Source of the DNA: Prevotella sp. UBA2746
GTDB taxonomy: Bacteria; Bacteroidota; Bacteroidia; Bacteroidales; Bacteroidaceae
NCBI GenBank assembly: GCA_002353555.1
Contig: DEJO01000040.1
Location: forward strand, 1-19,031
Reading direction: 5' to 3'
Length of the DNA stretch: 19,031 nucleotides
In this document: positions 1 through 7,294 of the stretch, one piece after another
Numbering within the stretch: position 1 is the first letter of the stretch
Layout of the letters: each line of letters starts with the position of its first letter
The notes under the pieces: generated by a model
What the model saw: only the letters and a program-made list of their open reading frames with translations
The model's database searches: none
What the model was told of the DNA's origin: nothing
Translations under genes and position numbers: made by a program

Positions 1-1280
1 AACGCCCCTTGCAGCAAGGGCACCGTTCCAGTGGCTATAAGTATGACCATCGCCATGAGGATGGCAGCCGATACGATTGGCGACTGTCCCTTGTTGGTAA
101 TCTCCGCGATGTCGAAGAAGTGCAAGTCATGCTTCAGTGCCGCCTTATCAATCTTTTTGTGAGCGGGAGAGGTAAAGAGCAACGAGTCACCTGCCCGCAG
201 TACCACTTCGCGCGGCGGCTGCTCTATGCGCTCACCCTGTCGTGACACAGCCACCAGCGTCATCTGGTTGTCTTTCTCGAAAGTGGTTCTGGCAAGACGT
301 GTATCAATCAGGCTGCTTCCAAAACGGACGTATGCTATAGAGAAGTTTCGCTCTTCTTCCTCTTCATTGACGCTGAATACAGGATAGTCGGTGCTGACAA
401 AATCCATCTCTTCCGCCAGTTTCACCAAATCTTCGATCTGTCCTGCGAACACCAGCCGGTCGCCTCCCATCAGTGGTTCGTCATCGTTTACCGGCGAAAG
501 TACACGATCGTTGTCGAAGTGAATCATCTCCACGAGGCTTCCTGCCGACACTTTGTTCAGTCCCAGTGCCCCGACCGTTTCGCCAATATGCGGATTATTA
601 GAAGTGACCAGCAATTCCACGGTGTACTCGTTGGTCTTGTCGAAGACTGCTTCCGAACTTTTATTGTCTGGCAGCAGGCGGCGCAGGACAAAGACAACCA
701 GCATGCCGCCAATAAGACATGTCAGTGCAGGAAGTGAAGGTTCAAAGATGTTCAAGGGATGCCCCGTCTTTTCTGCGTACAATCCGCTGACGACCAACCC
801 TGACGTGGTGGCCATGATGAGCAAGGCACCTCCCATTCCGGAAGCATAAGCCATAGGAATGAGCAGCCGGGAAGGGCTCATAGACAGCTTCTTTGCCCAC
901 ATCTTGACCACTCCCACGAAAAACATCACGACCGTGTCGTTGACAATAAAGGAGCTCATGACGGCAACGGGAAGCGTCAGGCGCATAAAAATCTGCCTCG
1001 GCTTCTTTGGCTGTCCAAGCACATGAGCCGTAACCCACTGAAGGACACCCGTATAAGAGAGTCCGGCAACCACTATGCACATGCTCCCAGTAATCAGCAC
1101 CGGCGTGCTGACAAAGCCGGCAAACGCCTCTGTAACGTTCAAGACATCGGTGACATAAAGCACACCGACAGCACACAAAAACACAAAATCGGCCCTGAGG
1201 CGCGTCAACATCAAAGCCGCCATCACCGTAACCAACGTCACGATGGTAATCCATGCATCAATTCCAAATCCTAAAAACAT
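1..1280 (-). CDS. SLC13-type permease with two RCK_C (TrkA-C) domains, 3' end missing
   Basis: The frame is open from an ATG at 1280 to the left edge (426 codons seen; family members are usually about 600 residues), so the C-terminal membrane half lies outside the window. This is an inner-membrane secondary transporter of the divalent anion:Na+ symporter superfamily; the substrate cannot be told. Hydrophobic segments occur at about residues 8-26, 32-48, 58-82, 101-124, 138-166 and 181-201. Two soluble RCK_C-like regions follow (about 213-296 and 310-385), and a membrane segment resumes near 401. The stretch SSFIVNDTVV (109-118) and the LIPMAYASGMGG stretch (140-151) match the first signature helix of TrkA-C-bearing SLC13 proteins. 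The usual GTSTN-like sodium motif instead reads ATTSG (157-161). RCK_C domains suggest control by a small ligand. The start fits the hydrophobic N-terminus and lies just downstream of a promoter motif. Confidence 0.85.
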   Translation of the reverse strand, partial: MFLGFGIDAWITIVTLVTVMAALMLTRLRADFVFLCAVGVLYVTDVLNVTEAFAGFVSTPVLITGSMCIVVAGLSYTGVLQWVTAHVLGQPKKPRQIFMRLTLPVAVMSSFIVNDTVVMFFVGVVKMWAKKLSMSPSRLLIPMAYASGMGGALLIMATTSGLVVSGLYAEKTGHPLNIFEPSLPALTCLIGGMLVVFVLRRLLPDNKSSEAVFDKTNEYTVELLVTSNNPHIGETVGALGLNKVSAGSLVEMIHFDNDRVLSPVNDDEPLMGGDRLVFAGQIEDLVKLAEEMDFVSTDYPVFSVNEEEEERNFSIAYVRFGSSLIDTRLARTTFEKDNQMTLVAVSRQGERIEQPPREVVLRAGDSLLFTSPAHKKIDKAALKHDLHFFDIAEITNKGQSPIVSAAILMAMVILIATGTVPLLQGA

Positions 1281-1468
1281 GGCTGCAAAGGTACACTTTT
1301 ATATTAAAAAGGCACCATTTCGGGATAAGAAATCACTAAAAGCATAGCTATCTGGTACGCTTTGCTAAATGATAAATAGTTTTAGTTTCGGTGACAGAAT
1401 ATAGCAAGAATGTGTTCACTACCTCGCTCGACCTTTGGATGTCTTGCTTGCAAAGAAACAGGGGAGGT
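1281..1468. other. Intergenic stretch with no gene seen
   Basis: AT-rich sequence upstream of the SLC13 gene. Apart from the promoter motif at 1286-1293 I see no coding frame, RNA fold or strong repeat. A weak inverted repeat, CTTTG/CAAAG, lies around 1433-1455. Confidence 0.5.
1286..1293 (-). promoter_or_regulatory. Bacteroidota -7 promoter motif for the SLC13 permease
   Basis: The minus strand reads TACCTTTG, matching the Bacteroidota TAnnTTTG element. Only five bases separate it from the ATG at 1280, so the transcript may be leaderless. No clear -33 TTTG was found. Confidence 0.55.
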
Positions 1469-1847
1469 TACAGGGAGAGTTTTTAAAAAAATTGTACATA
1501 CGACACCATGTTTCGTAGACTGCTCTGGCTCAGCAGTTTACGTGACAGAGGAACGGGTGTAGGTATACGCTAATTGAGCGCAAGTCGTACACCGCCCCCA
1601 AAAGCTGAAAAAACAAACATTTAGTCCCTTTTCTGCAACTGTTATGTGTTTGCCTTCCAACTACTATGAGTTTGCAACGCAACTATATAGTAGTTAGCTT
1701 GCAAACTCATAGTAGTTGGAAGGTCGGTGTTCGACTTTCGCCTAAAAGTGTAGTACTTTATGCGACATCTGTCGCGTAAGTCGCTATGAATTAGTGGTTT
1801 ACAGCGTCGGTGTCGTATGTATAATTTTATTTTTTATTTCCCCTGTA
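1469..1847. mobile_element. Fold-back, MITE-like element built of nested inverted repeats
   Basis: The whole segment is an imperfect palindrome centred near 1688. Outer arms 1469-1507 and 1809-1847 are 39 bases each and pair without gaps at about 30 of 39 positions; a perfect inner block is TACATACGACACC with its complement, and the outermost TACAGGG pairs with CCCTGTA. Next come 1531-1551 with 1766-1786 (15 of 21), 1578-1596 with 1723-1741 (16 of 19), and the perfect 25-bp arms 1653-1677 and 1699-1723. Distances between successive blocks agree on the two sides to within one or two bases. No transposase or credible ORF lies inside. A non-autonomous transposable element of the MITE or fold-back type is the simplest reading; a long structured RNA is the main alternative. 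I could not define a target-site duplication. Confidence 0.55.
1653..1723. repeat. Perfect 25-bp inverted repeat, core hairpin of the fold-back element
   Basis: Arms 1653-1677 (starting CCTTCCAACTACTATGAG) and 1699-1723 are exact reverse complements around a 21-base loop. The loop contains a further small stem, AACTA/TAGTT. No T-run follows, which argues against an intrinsic terminator. Confidence 0.9.
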
Positions 1848-2077
1848 GGGGCACCACAGTGCAGAATAGCGCTCGAAACGTTGTCATCCTACACCCATGC
1901 TTCAACCGAACTCACATGTATTTTTATGATTCCTGCACCCCTTGAAGGCAACCATGCGGCATCACCTGCCGAAGAAAATCCGATATGCGCCAAAGAGCCC
2001 AAGCCAAAAGAACCGAAAAAAAGTTTAAAAATGGGGACTATCGCCAGTATTTTGTCGCTACTTTCACATAAAATACG
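1848..2077. other. Intergenic stretch with no credible gene
   Basis: A GTG-initiated frame (1794-2105) crosses this stretch, but it starts inside the fold-back element, runs into the tolC promoter region, has no family resemblance and has no start signal. I treat it as non-coding. A decayed gene cannot be excluded, but I do not recognise one on either strand. Confidence 0.45.
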
Positions 2078-2085
2078 TAATTTTG
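2078..2085 (+). promoter_or_regulatory. Bacteroidota -7 promoter motif for the export operon
   Basis: TAATTTTG matches TAnnTTTG and lies 33 bases before the chosen ATG of the TolC-type gene. A TTTG at 2051-2054 could be the -33 element, although the 23-base gap is slightly longer than the usual 19-21. Confidence 0.6.
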
Positions 2086-2118
2086 CAGGCTCTATTCATG
2101 ATTAAAAGAAAAGAAAGA

Positions 2119-3624
2119 ATGAGAAAGCTACTGATAGTATGTCTGTTACAAATCCTGACAATGGTTGCCTATGGTCAGCAGATGCTGACGTTGGAGGAAT
2201 GCCGCGCCTTGGCACTTGCCAACAACAAGCAGCTGACAGCCACGAAGCTGAGCGAGGACATCGCCTACAACGCTCGTCAGGCAGCCAAGACGAAATACCT
2301 GCCGCGCGTGAACGGTGTGGCAGGCTACGAATTGTTCAGCCGCGAGATATCCATCCTGAACAACAACCAGAAGTCGGCACTGAGCAATCTCGGTACGAAC
2401 GCGATGGGAAAGATAGGCTCCAGCGTTACTGATGTCGTCACGGGCATGGTCCAGAAAGGCATCATCACGCCTCAGACCGCCCAGGAGTTGTCCGGGATGT
2501 TCCAGCAGATCAGCACCCCGCTGGCACAGAAAGGCAACGAGATAGGCAACAGCATCCGCGACGCCTTCCGTACCGACACCCGCAACATGTTTGCTGCCAG
2601 CATCGTGGTGACCCAGCCCCTGTACATGGGCGGCGGCATCACGGCAGCCAACGAGATGGCACGCATCAACCAGGAGCTTGCCAAGAACGTCGTGGAGAAC
2701 ACCCGACAGTCTACCCTATTCGCAATAGACAACGCCTACTGGCTTGCCGTATCGCTGAAGAACAAGGAGAAACTTGCCAAGGACTTCCTTGGGTTGGTGA
2801 AGAAACTGGACGATGACGTACACAAGCTGATACGCGAAGGCGTTGCCACCCGTGCCGACGGGCTGAAGGTTGACGTAGCCGTAAACAATGCCGAGATGAC
2901 CGTCACACAGGTGGAAGACGGAGTGTCGCTCGCCAAGATGTACCTGTGTCAGCTCTGCGGACTCCCTCTCGACGGCAGCATCACCCTTGCCGACGAACAG
3001 AACATCGGCAACAGCATCACGCTGACAGCTGAAGAACTGGCTGCCCCCACCCCATCGGCATCCGACGACAGCCTGCACAGCAACCGCCCGGAGGTGAGGC
3101 TCTTGGAGAACGCCGTCGACCTGAGTGAGCAAGCCACCAAGCTGACACGGGCACTCTATCGCCCGCACGTCATGCTGACAGGTGGCCTCCTGGTCACCAA
3201 TCCTAATGTATACAACGGATTCGAGCACAAGTTCAAAGACCTGTGGAGCGTGGGAGTCATGGTTCAGGTGCCCATCTGGAACTGGCGCGAAGGGCGCTAT
3301 AAGATCAACGCCAGCAAGACCGCCACAGCCATTGCCCGCATGGAACTGGCAGACCTGCGCGAAAAAATCTCTTTGCAGGTGGAGCAAAGCCGCTTCAAAG
3401 TGAAAGAAGCACAGAAGAAGGTAGCCATGACGACGAAGAACATGGCGAGTGCCGAAGAGAACCTGCGTTGTGCCAACGTAGGATTCCGCGAAGGCGTGAT
3501 GACCATTACCGAGGTGATGGAGGCGCAGACAGCATGGCAAAAGGCTCAAACCCAGAAGATAGACGCAGAGATAGAGGCCAAGCTGAGCCAGATAGAACTG
3601 CAAAAAGCACTGGGAAAACTTTAA
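2119..3624 (+). CDS. TolC-family outer-membrane efflux channel
   Basis: A 501-residue protein with an N-terminal signal peptide (MRKLLIVCLLQILTMVAYG, cut before QQ) followed by MLTLEECRALALANNKQL, the opening typical of TolC/OEP proteins. Long Ala/Glu/Lys-rich amphipathic helices fill both halves: about 200-260, and about 400-500 with QVEQSRFKVKEAQKKVAMT and FREGVMTITEVMEAQ. This is the duplicated OEP pattern of a trimeric barrel and periplasmic tunnel. The frame extends upstream to a TTG at 2083, but that codon overlaps the promoter motif. The ATG at 2119 gives a clean signal peptide and is preceded by the purine-rich AAAAGAAAAGAAAG, so I chose it. It is the first gene of the export operon, and the adaptor gene starts 29 bases after its stop. 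It should form the outer-membrane exit for the following genes. Confidence 0.92.
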   Translation: MRKLLIVCLLQILTMVAYGQQMLTLEECRALALANNKQLTATKLSEDIAYNARQAAKTKYLPRVNGVAGYELFSREISILNNNQKSALSNLGTNAMGKIGSSVTDVVTGMVQKGIITPQTAQELSGMFQQISTPLAQKGNEIGNSIRDAFRTDTRNMFAASIVVTQPLYMGGGITAANEMARINQELAKNVVENTRQSTLFAIDNAYWLAVSLKNKEKLAKDFLGLVKKLDDDVHKLIREGVATRADGLKVDVAVNNAEMTVTQVEDGVSLAKMYLCQLCGLPLDGSITLADEQNIGNSITLTAEELAAPTPSASDDSLHSNRPEVRLLENAVDLSEQATKLTRALYRPHVMLTGGLLVTNPNVYNGFEHKFKDLWSVGVMVQVPIWNWREGRYKINASKTATAIARMELADLREKISLQVEQSRFKVKEAQKKVAMTTKNMASAEENLRCANVGFREGVMTITEVMEAQTAWQKAQTQKIDAEIEAKLSQIELQKALGKL

Positions 3625-3625
3625 A

Positions 3626-3645
3626 GTAATTGATAATTGATAATT
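3626..3645 (+). repeat. AT-rich dispersed repeat copy 1 (tolC/hlyD junction)
   Basis: GTAATTGATAATTGATAATT begins two bases after the TolC-type gene's stop. The same 20-mer with one change (GATAA to GACAA) occurs at 10239-10258, across the end of aroA. Confidence 0.7.
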
Positions 3646-3653
3646 CATAATTT

Positions 3654-4637
3654 ATGTCAGCAAAAACGCAACATAACAACATTCTGCTTGCCATCATAGG
3701 ATTTGTGGCAGTGGTTGCAGCCGTGGCAATCATCGGATGGTTTGCCCTCGACCGCACGACGGAAGTCATACAGGGTCAGGTCGAAGTGAGCGAATATCGT
3801 GTTTCATGTAAACTCCCAGGCAGGATAGTAGAGCTGAGAGTGAAAGAAGGCGACTACGTACACGTTGGCGACACGCTTGCCATACTGGAGATGCCAGAAG
3901 TGAACGCACAGCAGAAAGCGTCTGAAGCCGCCGTAGGTGTTGCCAATGCCGTCAGCGACCTTGTCGATGCCGGTGCCAGAAGGGAGACAGTGGAAGGAGC
4001 CTACCAACTCTACCAGCAAGCCCTCTCTGCCAACAAGTTGGCTGAAAGCACCTATAAGCGCATGCAGCGCCTCTACGACGAAGGAGTGATGAGCGCACAG
4101 AAACGCGACGAGGCGTTGGCAGCCTACAAGGTGACCGAGGCACAAGTCGTCGCAGCCAGGGCTCAATGGGAGATGGCCAAGAGCGGTGCGCGCGAGCAAG
4201 AGAAGCGTGCCGCCCACAAGCAGACCGAGGCAGCACAAGGAGCCGTCAACGTCATGAAGTCTATCCTGCGCGAGACCGTCCAGCGTGCTACCGCCGAAGG
4301 TGAGGTAAGTTCCATCTATCCCAAGGTAGGCGAACTCGTGGGCATGGGGTCCCCCATCATGAGCATATCGATGATGAACGACATGTGGGGTACGTTCAAC
4401 GTGCGCGAAGACCAACTCAAAGGCTTGAAGGTGGGCGACACGTTCAAGGCCTACGTCCCTGCATTCGACAAAGAGGTGGAGATGAAAGTCTACTCGCTGA
4501 AAGACGAGGGGTCGTATGCCACCTGGAAGGCTACGAAGACAACTGGTCAGTATGACCTGAAGACCTTCGAGGTGAAGGCTCGCCCCATCAAGAAGTTTGA
4601 GGGGCTGCGACCCGGCATGTCGCTGATCATCAAGTAA
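3654..4637 (+). CDS. HlyD-family periplasmic adaptor (membrane fusion protein)
   Basis: A 327-residue adaptor with one N-terminal membrane anchor (about residues 11-31) and the bulk in the periplasm. A split biotinyl-lipoyl domain starts at SCKLPGRIVELRVKEGDYVHVGDTL and is completed after the helical region by AEGEVSSIYPKVGELVGMGSPI. A coiled-coil hairpin of about 110 residues rich in Ala, Glu and Gln lies between them. A beta-barrel part follows (FNVREDQLKGLKVGD). The protein should bridge the inner-membrane permeases and the TolC-type channel. It starts 29 bases after the channel gene and ends 87 bases before the first permease, so all are probably on one mRNA. It resembles YbhG/HlyD-type adaptors of ABC-2 exporters rather than RND adaptors, judged by the partners. 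Confidence 0.92.
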   Translation: MSAKTQHNNILLAIIGFVAVVAAVAIIGWFALDRTTEVIQGQVEVSEYRVSCKLPGRIVELRVKEGDYVHVGDTLAILEMPEVNAQQKASEAAVGVANAVSDLVDAGARRETVEGAYQLYQQALSANKLAESTYKRMQRLYDEGVMSAQKRDEALAAYKVTEAQVVAARAQWEMAKSGAREQEKRAAHKQTEAAQGAVNVMKSILRETVQRATAEGEVSSIYPKVGELVGMGSPIMSISMMNDMWGTFNVREDQLKGLKVGDTFKAYVPAFDKEVEMKVYSLKDEGSYATWKATKTTGQYDLKTFEVKARPIKKFEGLRPGMSLIIK

Positions 4638-4724
4638 GAAGCCCTCTCTTTAGAGAAAAAGAGAAGAAGGGAGGGTGAGAAAAAGGGAGAAAGAGAAGAA
4701 GGGAGAAAGGGAGGAAACAGGATT
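4638..4724 (+). repeat. Purine-rich repeat tract between adaptor and first permease
   Basis: Nearly all G and A on the plus strand from about 4651. The 16-mer AAAGAGAAGAAGGGAG occurs twice, at 4658-4673 and 4690-4705, 32 bases apart. The tract ends with GGAAACAGGATT, which can serve as the ribosome-binding region of the permease. Similar tracts occur at 5907-5927 and 14054-14125. Confidence 0.65.
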
Positions 4725-5894
4725 ATGAACAGCATCAGACGGATAGGAAGAATAGCATGGCGTGAATGTGGTATATGGATGAGACACCCCATATACCTTT
4801 TCTGCATGGTGCTGTTCCCCATTCTCGTCGTCTTCTTCTTTACCTCCATGCTTGCAGAGGGCACACCCACAGAGCTGCCATGCGGCATCGTTGACTCAGA
4901 CAACACGCCGACGACACGGGCGCTCATACGCAAGCTGGACGGTTTCCAGTCGACACACATCGTGGCTCGTTACCCGCAGGTGAGCGATGCACGAAAGGCC
5001 ATACAGCGCGGCGAGATCTATGCGTTCATGTACATACCGAAAGGAACGACATCGAACATGCTGGCATCCCGTCAGCCCACCGTCTCGTTCTATTACAGCA
5101 ACGTGACCTTGCTGGCAGGAGGAATGCTCTATCGTGACCTGAAGACCATCGGCACCCTTGGCTCTGCCGCCATCGGGTCTGCCAAGCTGTCGGCAACGGG
5201 CAAGAGCGAGGGCGAGATCAGAGCCTTCCTGCAACCCATTGCCATAGACCTGCACATGATAGGCAACCCGTGGAGCAACTACAACGTATACCTCAGTACG
5301 ATGATGATACCCGGCATCCTGATACTGTTCATCTTCCTAATTACCGTCTACAGCATCGGAACGGAGCTGAAGTTTAACCGCTCCAAGCAATGGATTCAGG
5401 CAGCAGGCGGCAACATCGCGGTGGCACTGACAGGCAAGTTGCTGCCCCACTTCATCATCTTCACCACCATCATGCTCGGCTATCTGTTCTATCAGTTCTA
5501 CATCTTAGGCTTTCCCCACCCGGGTGGGCTACTGAAGATACTGATGCTGGGCGTGCTCACGGTGCTGGCAGCAGAAGGGTTCGGCGTGTTCGTCTTCGGA
5601 CTGATGCCGTCGCTCCGTCTGTCGATGAGCGTCTGCTCGTTGTGGGCGGTGCTGGGGTTCTCTATCAGCGGAGCCACCTATCCGGTCTTTGCCATGAACC
5701 CGATGATAGAAGGGCTGTCGTGGCTCTTCCCGCTGAGACACTATTATATGGTCTATCAAATCGGCATCTTCAACGGTTACCCTATCTATGACGCATGGCT
5801 CAACGTCACCAGCCTCGTTGCCTTCGCCCTGCTACCCCTGCTGACGGCAAAGCGCATCAAGAAAGCTATGCTGGAGTATGTGTATATACCGTAG
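4725..5894 (+). CDS. ABC-2 type exporter permease, first of a pair
   Basis: A 389-residue inner-membrane protein with the layout of the YbhS/YbhR/YhhJ family. A short cytoplasmic N-terminus with an amphipathic helix (RIAWRECGIWMRHPIYLF) leads into TM1 (about 22-42). An extracytoplasmic domain of about 145 residues follows (GIVDSDNTPTTRALIRKLDG is characteristic). A C-terminal bundle of about five segments begins near TMMIPGILILFIFLITVYSIGTE; segments with SGATYPVFAMNP and WLFPLRHYYMVYQ are typical ABC-2 membrane motifs. It should pair with the second permease and act with the HlyD-type adaptor and TolC-type channel. No ATP-binding subunit is fused to it or encoded nearby. What it exports cannot be read from the sequence. 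Confidence 0.9.
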   Translation: MNSIRRIGRIAWRECGIWMRHPIYLFCMVLFPILVVFFFTSMLAEGTPTELPCGIVDSDNTPTTRALIRKLDGFQSTHIVARYPQVSDARKAIQRGEIYAFMYIPKGTTSNMLASRQPTVSFYYSNVTLLAGGMLYRDLKTIGTLGSAAIGSAKLSATGKSEGEIRAFLQPIAIDLHMIGNPWSNYNVYLSTMMIPGILILFIFLITVYSIGTELKFNRSKQWIQAAGGNIAVALTGKLLPHFIIFTTIMLGYLFYQFYILGFPHPGGLLKILMLGVLTVLAAEGFGVFVFGLMPSLRLSMSVCSLWAVLGFSISGATYPVFAMNPMIEGLSWLFPLRHYYMVYQIGIFNGYPIYDAWLNVTSLVAFALLPLLTAKRIKKAMLEYVYIP

Positions 5895-5906
5895 AGACCA
5901 CCCCAA

Positions 5907-5927
5907 CCCTTCCAAAAGGGAGGGGAG
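5907..5927 (+). repeat. Short inverted, purine-ended intergenic repeat
   Basis: CCCTTCC, four A, then GGGAGGGGAG: a seven-bp stem with one G:T pair, 12 bases after the first permease stop. The segment AAGGGAGGGGAG is shared with 14061-14072 after the PorW-like gene, pointing to a dispersed repeat family at gene junctions. It is too short and lacks the T-run needed for a convincing terminator. Confidence 0.5.
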
Positions 5928-5986
5928 ATAAAAGGGTTAGTATAAACTATCAAATCATAAATCGTAGACTCGTAAATTAAATAGAA

Positions 5987-7258
5987 TTGTTTAAAGGTTT
6001 TTGGAAACAGGTGAATGAAGGTATCCACGACATGTGTTACATCTGGTGGATAGAGTTGAAGAACATCGTCAAGGACGAAGGTGTTCTCATCTTCTTCATC
6101 CTCGTACCCCTCGCCTACCCGCTGCTCTATTCGTGGATTTACAACAATGAGGTGGTGCGCGACGTGCCCGTCGCCATCGTCGACATGTCACATTCCAGCT
6201 CCTCACGCCAGTTCATCCACAAGTTCGACAGCTCGCCCGACACCAAGGTTGCCTATTATTGCAACAACATACCAGAGGCTAAACAGCTCGTGGGCAAGCA
6301 ATTGGTGCACGGAGTCCTGTACATCCCCGCTGACTTCGACCACAAGCTGAACCGCGGAGAGCAGGCACATGTCAGCGTCTACTGTGACATGGCACTCATG
6401 CTCACCTACAAAGCCATCTACCAGGCGGCGATGGCGGTATCGCTGGATATGGGACGCAACATGCAACGTGCCCACTCCGGCAGCTTCACCCAGCGCGACG
6501 AAGAGGTCAACACAAAGCCCTTGGCTGTTGAAGAAGTGCCCATCTTCAACACCACCGGCGGCTACGGCAATGCCATCCTGCCTGCCGTACTGGTGCTCAT
6601 CATCCAGCAAACCCTGCTGTTGGGCATCGGACTATCGGCAGGAACCGCCCGCGAAAACAACCGTTTCAGCGACCTCGTTCCTGTCAGCCGCCACTACAAC
6701 GGACTCTTCCGCATCGTCCTCGGCAAGTCGCTCTGCTATCTGATGATCTATGCTGTCATGGCTGCCTACGTCACCCTGTGCGTGCCGAAGTTCTTCAGCT
6801 TCACCTCCCTGATACACATGAGCGACTGGATAGCCCTGATGTTCCCCTATGTGTTGTCGTGCATCTTCTTCGGAATGATGATGTCGTGCATCGTACGCTA
6901 CCGCGAGAACGTCATGCTATTGGTAGTCTTCACGTCTGTTCCGCTACTGTTCATGACGGGTGTCTCATGGCCGCAGAGCAACATCCCCGGCTTCTGGCAG
7001 GGCATCTCGTGGCTCTTCCCCAGCACGTTTGGTGTGCGTGGCTTCCTGCAACTCAGTTCTATGGGCGGAACACTGGATGACATCCGCACCGAATACCAGG
7101 CATTATGGATACAGGTCGTGGTCTACTTCCTGGCAACCTGTCTGGTCTACCGCTATCAGATCAACCAGTCGCGCTACCATGCTTACGAACAATTCGAGAA
7201 ACTTCAGGAGAAAGTGCGCAAGGCGAAGAAGATGAAAGATGAAAAAATGAAAAATTAA
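5987..7258 (+). CDS. ABC-2 type exporter permease, second of the pair
   Basis: A 423-residue inner-membrane protein with the same layout as its upstream neighbour. TM1 lies at about 33-52 (GVLIFFILVPLAYPLLYSWI), then an extracytoplasmic domain of about 140 residues (VPVAIVDMSHSSSSRQFIHK), then a C-terminal bundle starting at AILPAVLVLIIQQTLLLGIG and including TGVSWPQSNIPGFWQGISWL. The C-terminus is a basic helix (YEQFEKLQEKVRKAKK) ending MKDEKMKN. The apparent start is a TTG at 5987, which keeps the conserved-looking FWKQVNEGIHDMCYIWW segment; GTG at 6011 is an alternative. Sequence divergence from the first permease suggests a heterodimer. It is separated from the first permease by 92 bases holding a repeat, but is probably in the same operon. 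The last codons and stop may come from AT-rich repeat sequence. Confidence 0.88.
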   Translation: MFKGFWKQVNEGIHDMCYIWWIELKNIVKDEGVLIFFILVPLAYPLLYSWIYNNEVVRDVPVAIVDMSHSSSSRQFIHKFDSSPDTKVAYYCNNIPEAKQLVGKQLVHGVLYIPADFDHKLNRGEQAHVSVYCDMALMLTYKAIYQAAMAVSLDMGRNMQRAHSGSFTQRDEEVNTKPLAVEEVPIFNTTGGYGNAILPAVLVLIIQQTLLLGIGLSAGTARENNRFSDLVPVSRHYNGLFRIVLGKSLCYLMIYAVMAAYVTLCVPKFFSFTSLIHMSDWIALMFPYVLSCIFFGMMMSCIVRYRENVMLLVVFTSVPLLFMTGVSWPQSNIPGFWQGISWLFPSTFGVRGFLQLSSMGGTLDDIRTEYQALWIQVVVYFLATCLVYRYQINQSRYHAYEQFEKLQEKVRKAKKMKDEKMKN

Positions 7259-7294
7259 AAGATTAATATTACATATTTATACCATATCAAATTC

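Noticed and set aside
742..1254. 170-residue minus-strand frame
   Set aside because: It overlaps the SLC13 permease out of frame; the permease frame gives clear membrane helices and RCK_C domains.
1794..2105. 103-residue frame in the long intergenic region
   Set aside because: It begins with GTG inside the fold-back element, ends in the tolC promoter and leader, and shows no domain, signal or family resemblance.
2716..3648. 310-residue antisense frame opposite the TolC-type gene
   Set aside because: Long antisense frames arise from the codon bias of the GC-rich sense gene; the product is His/Leu/Val-rich nonsense with no family resemblance.
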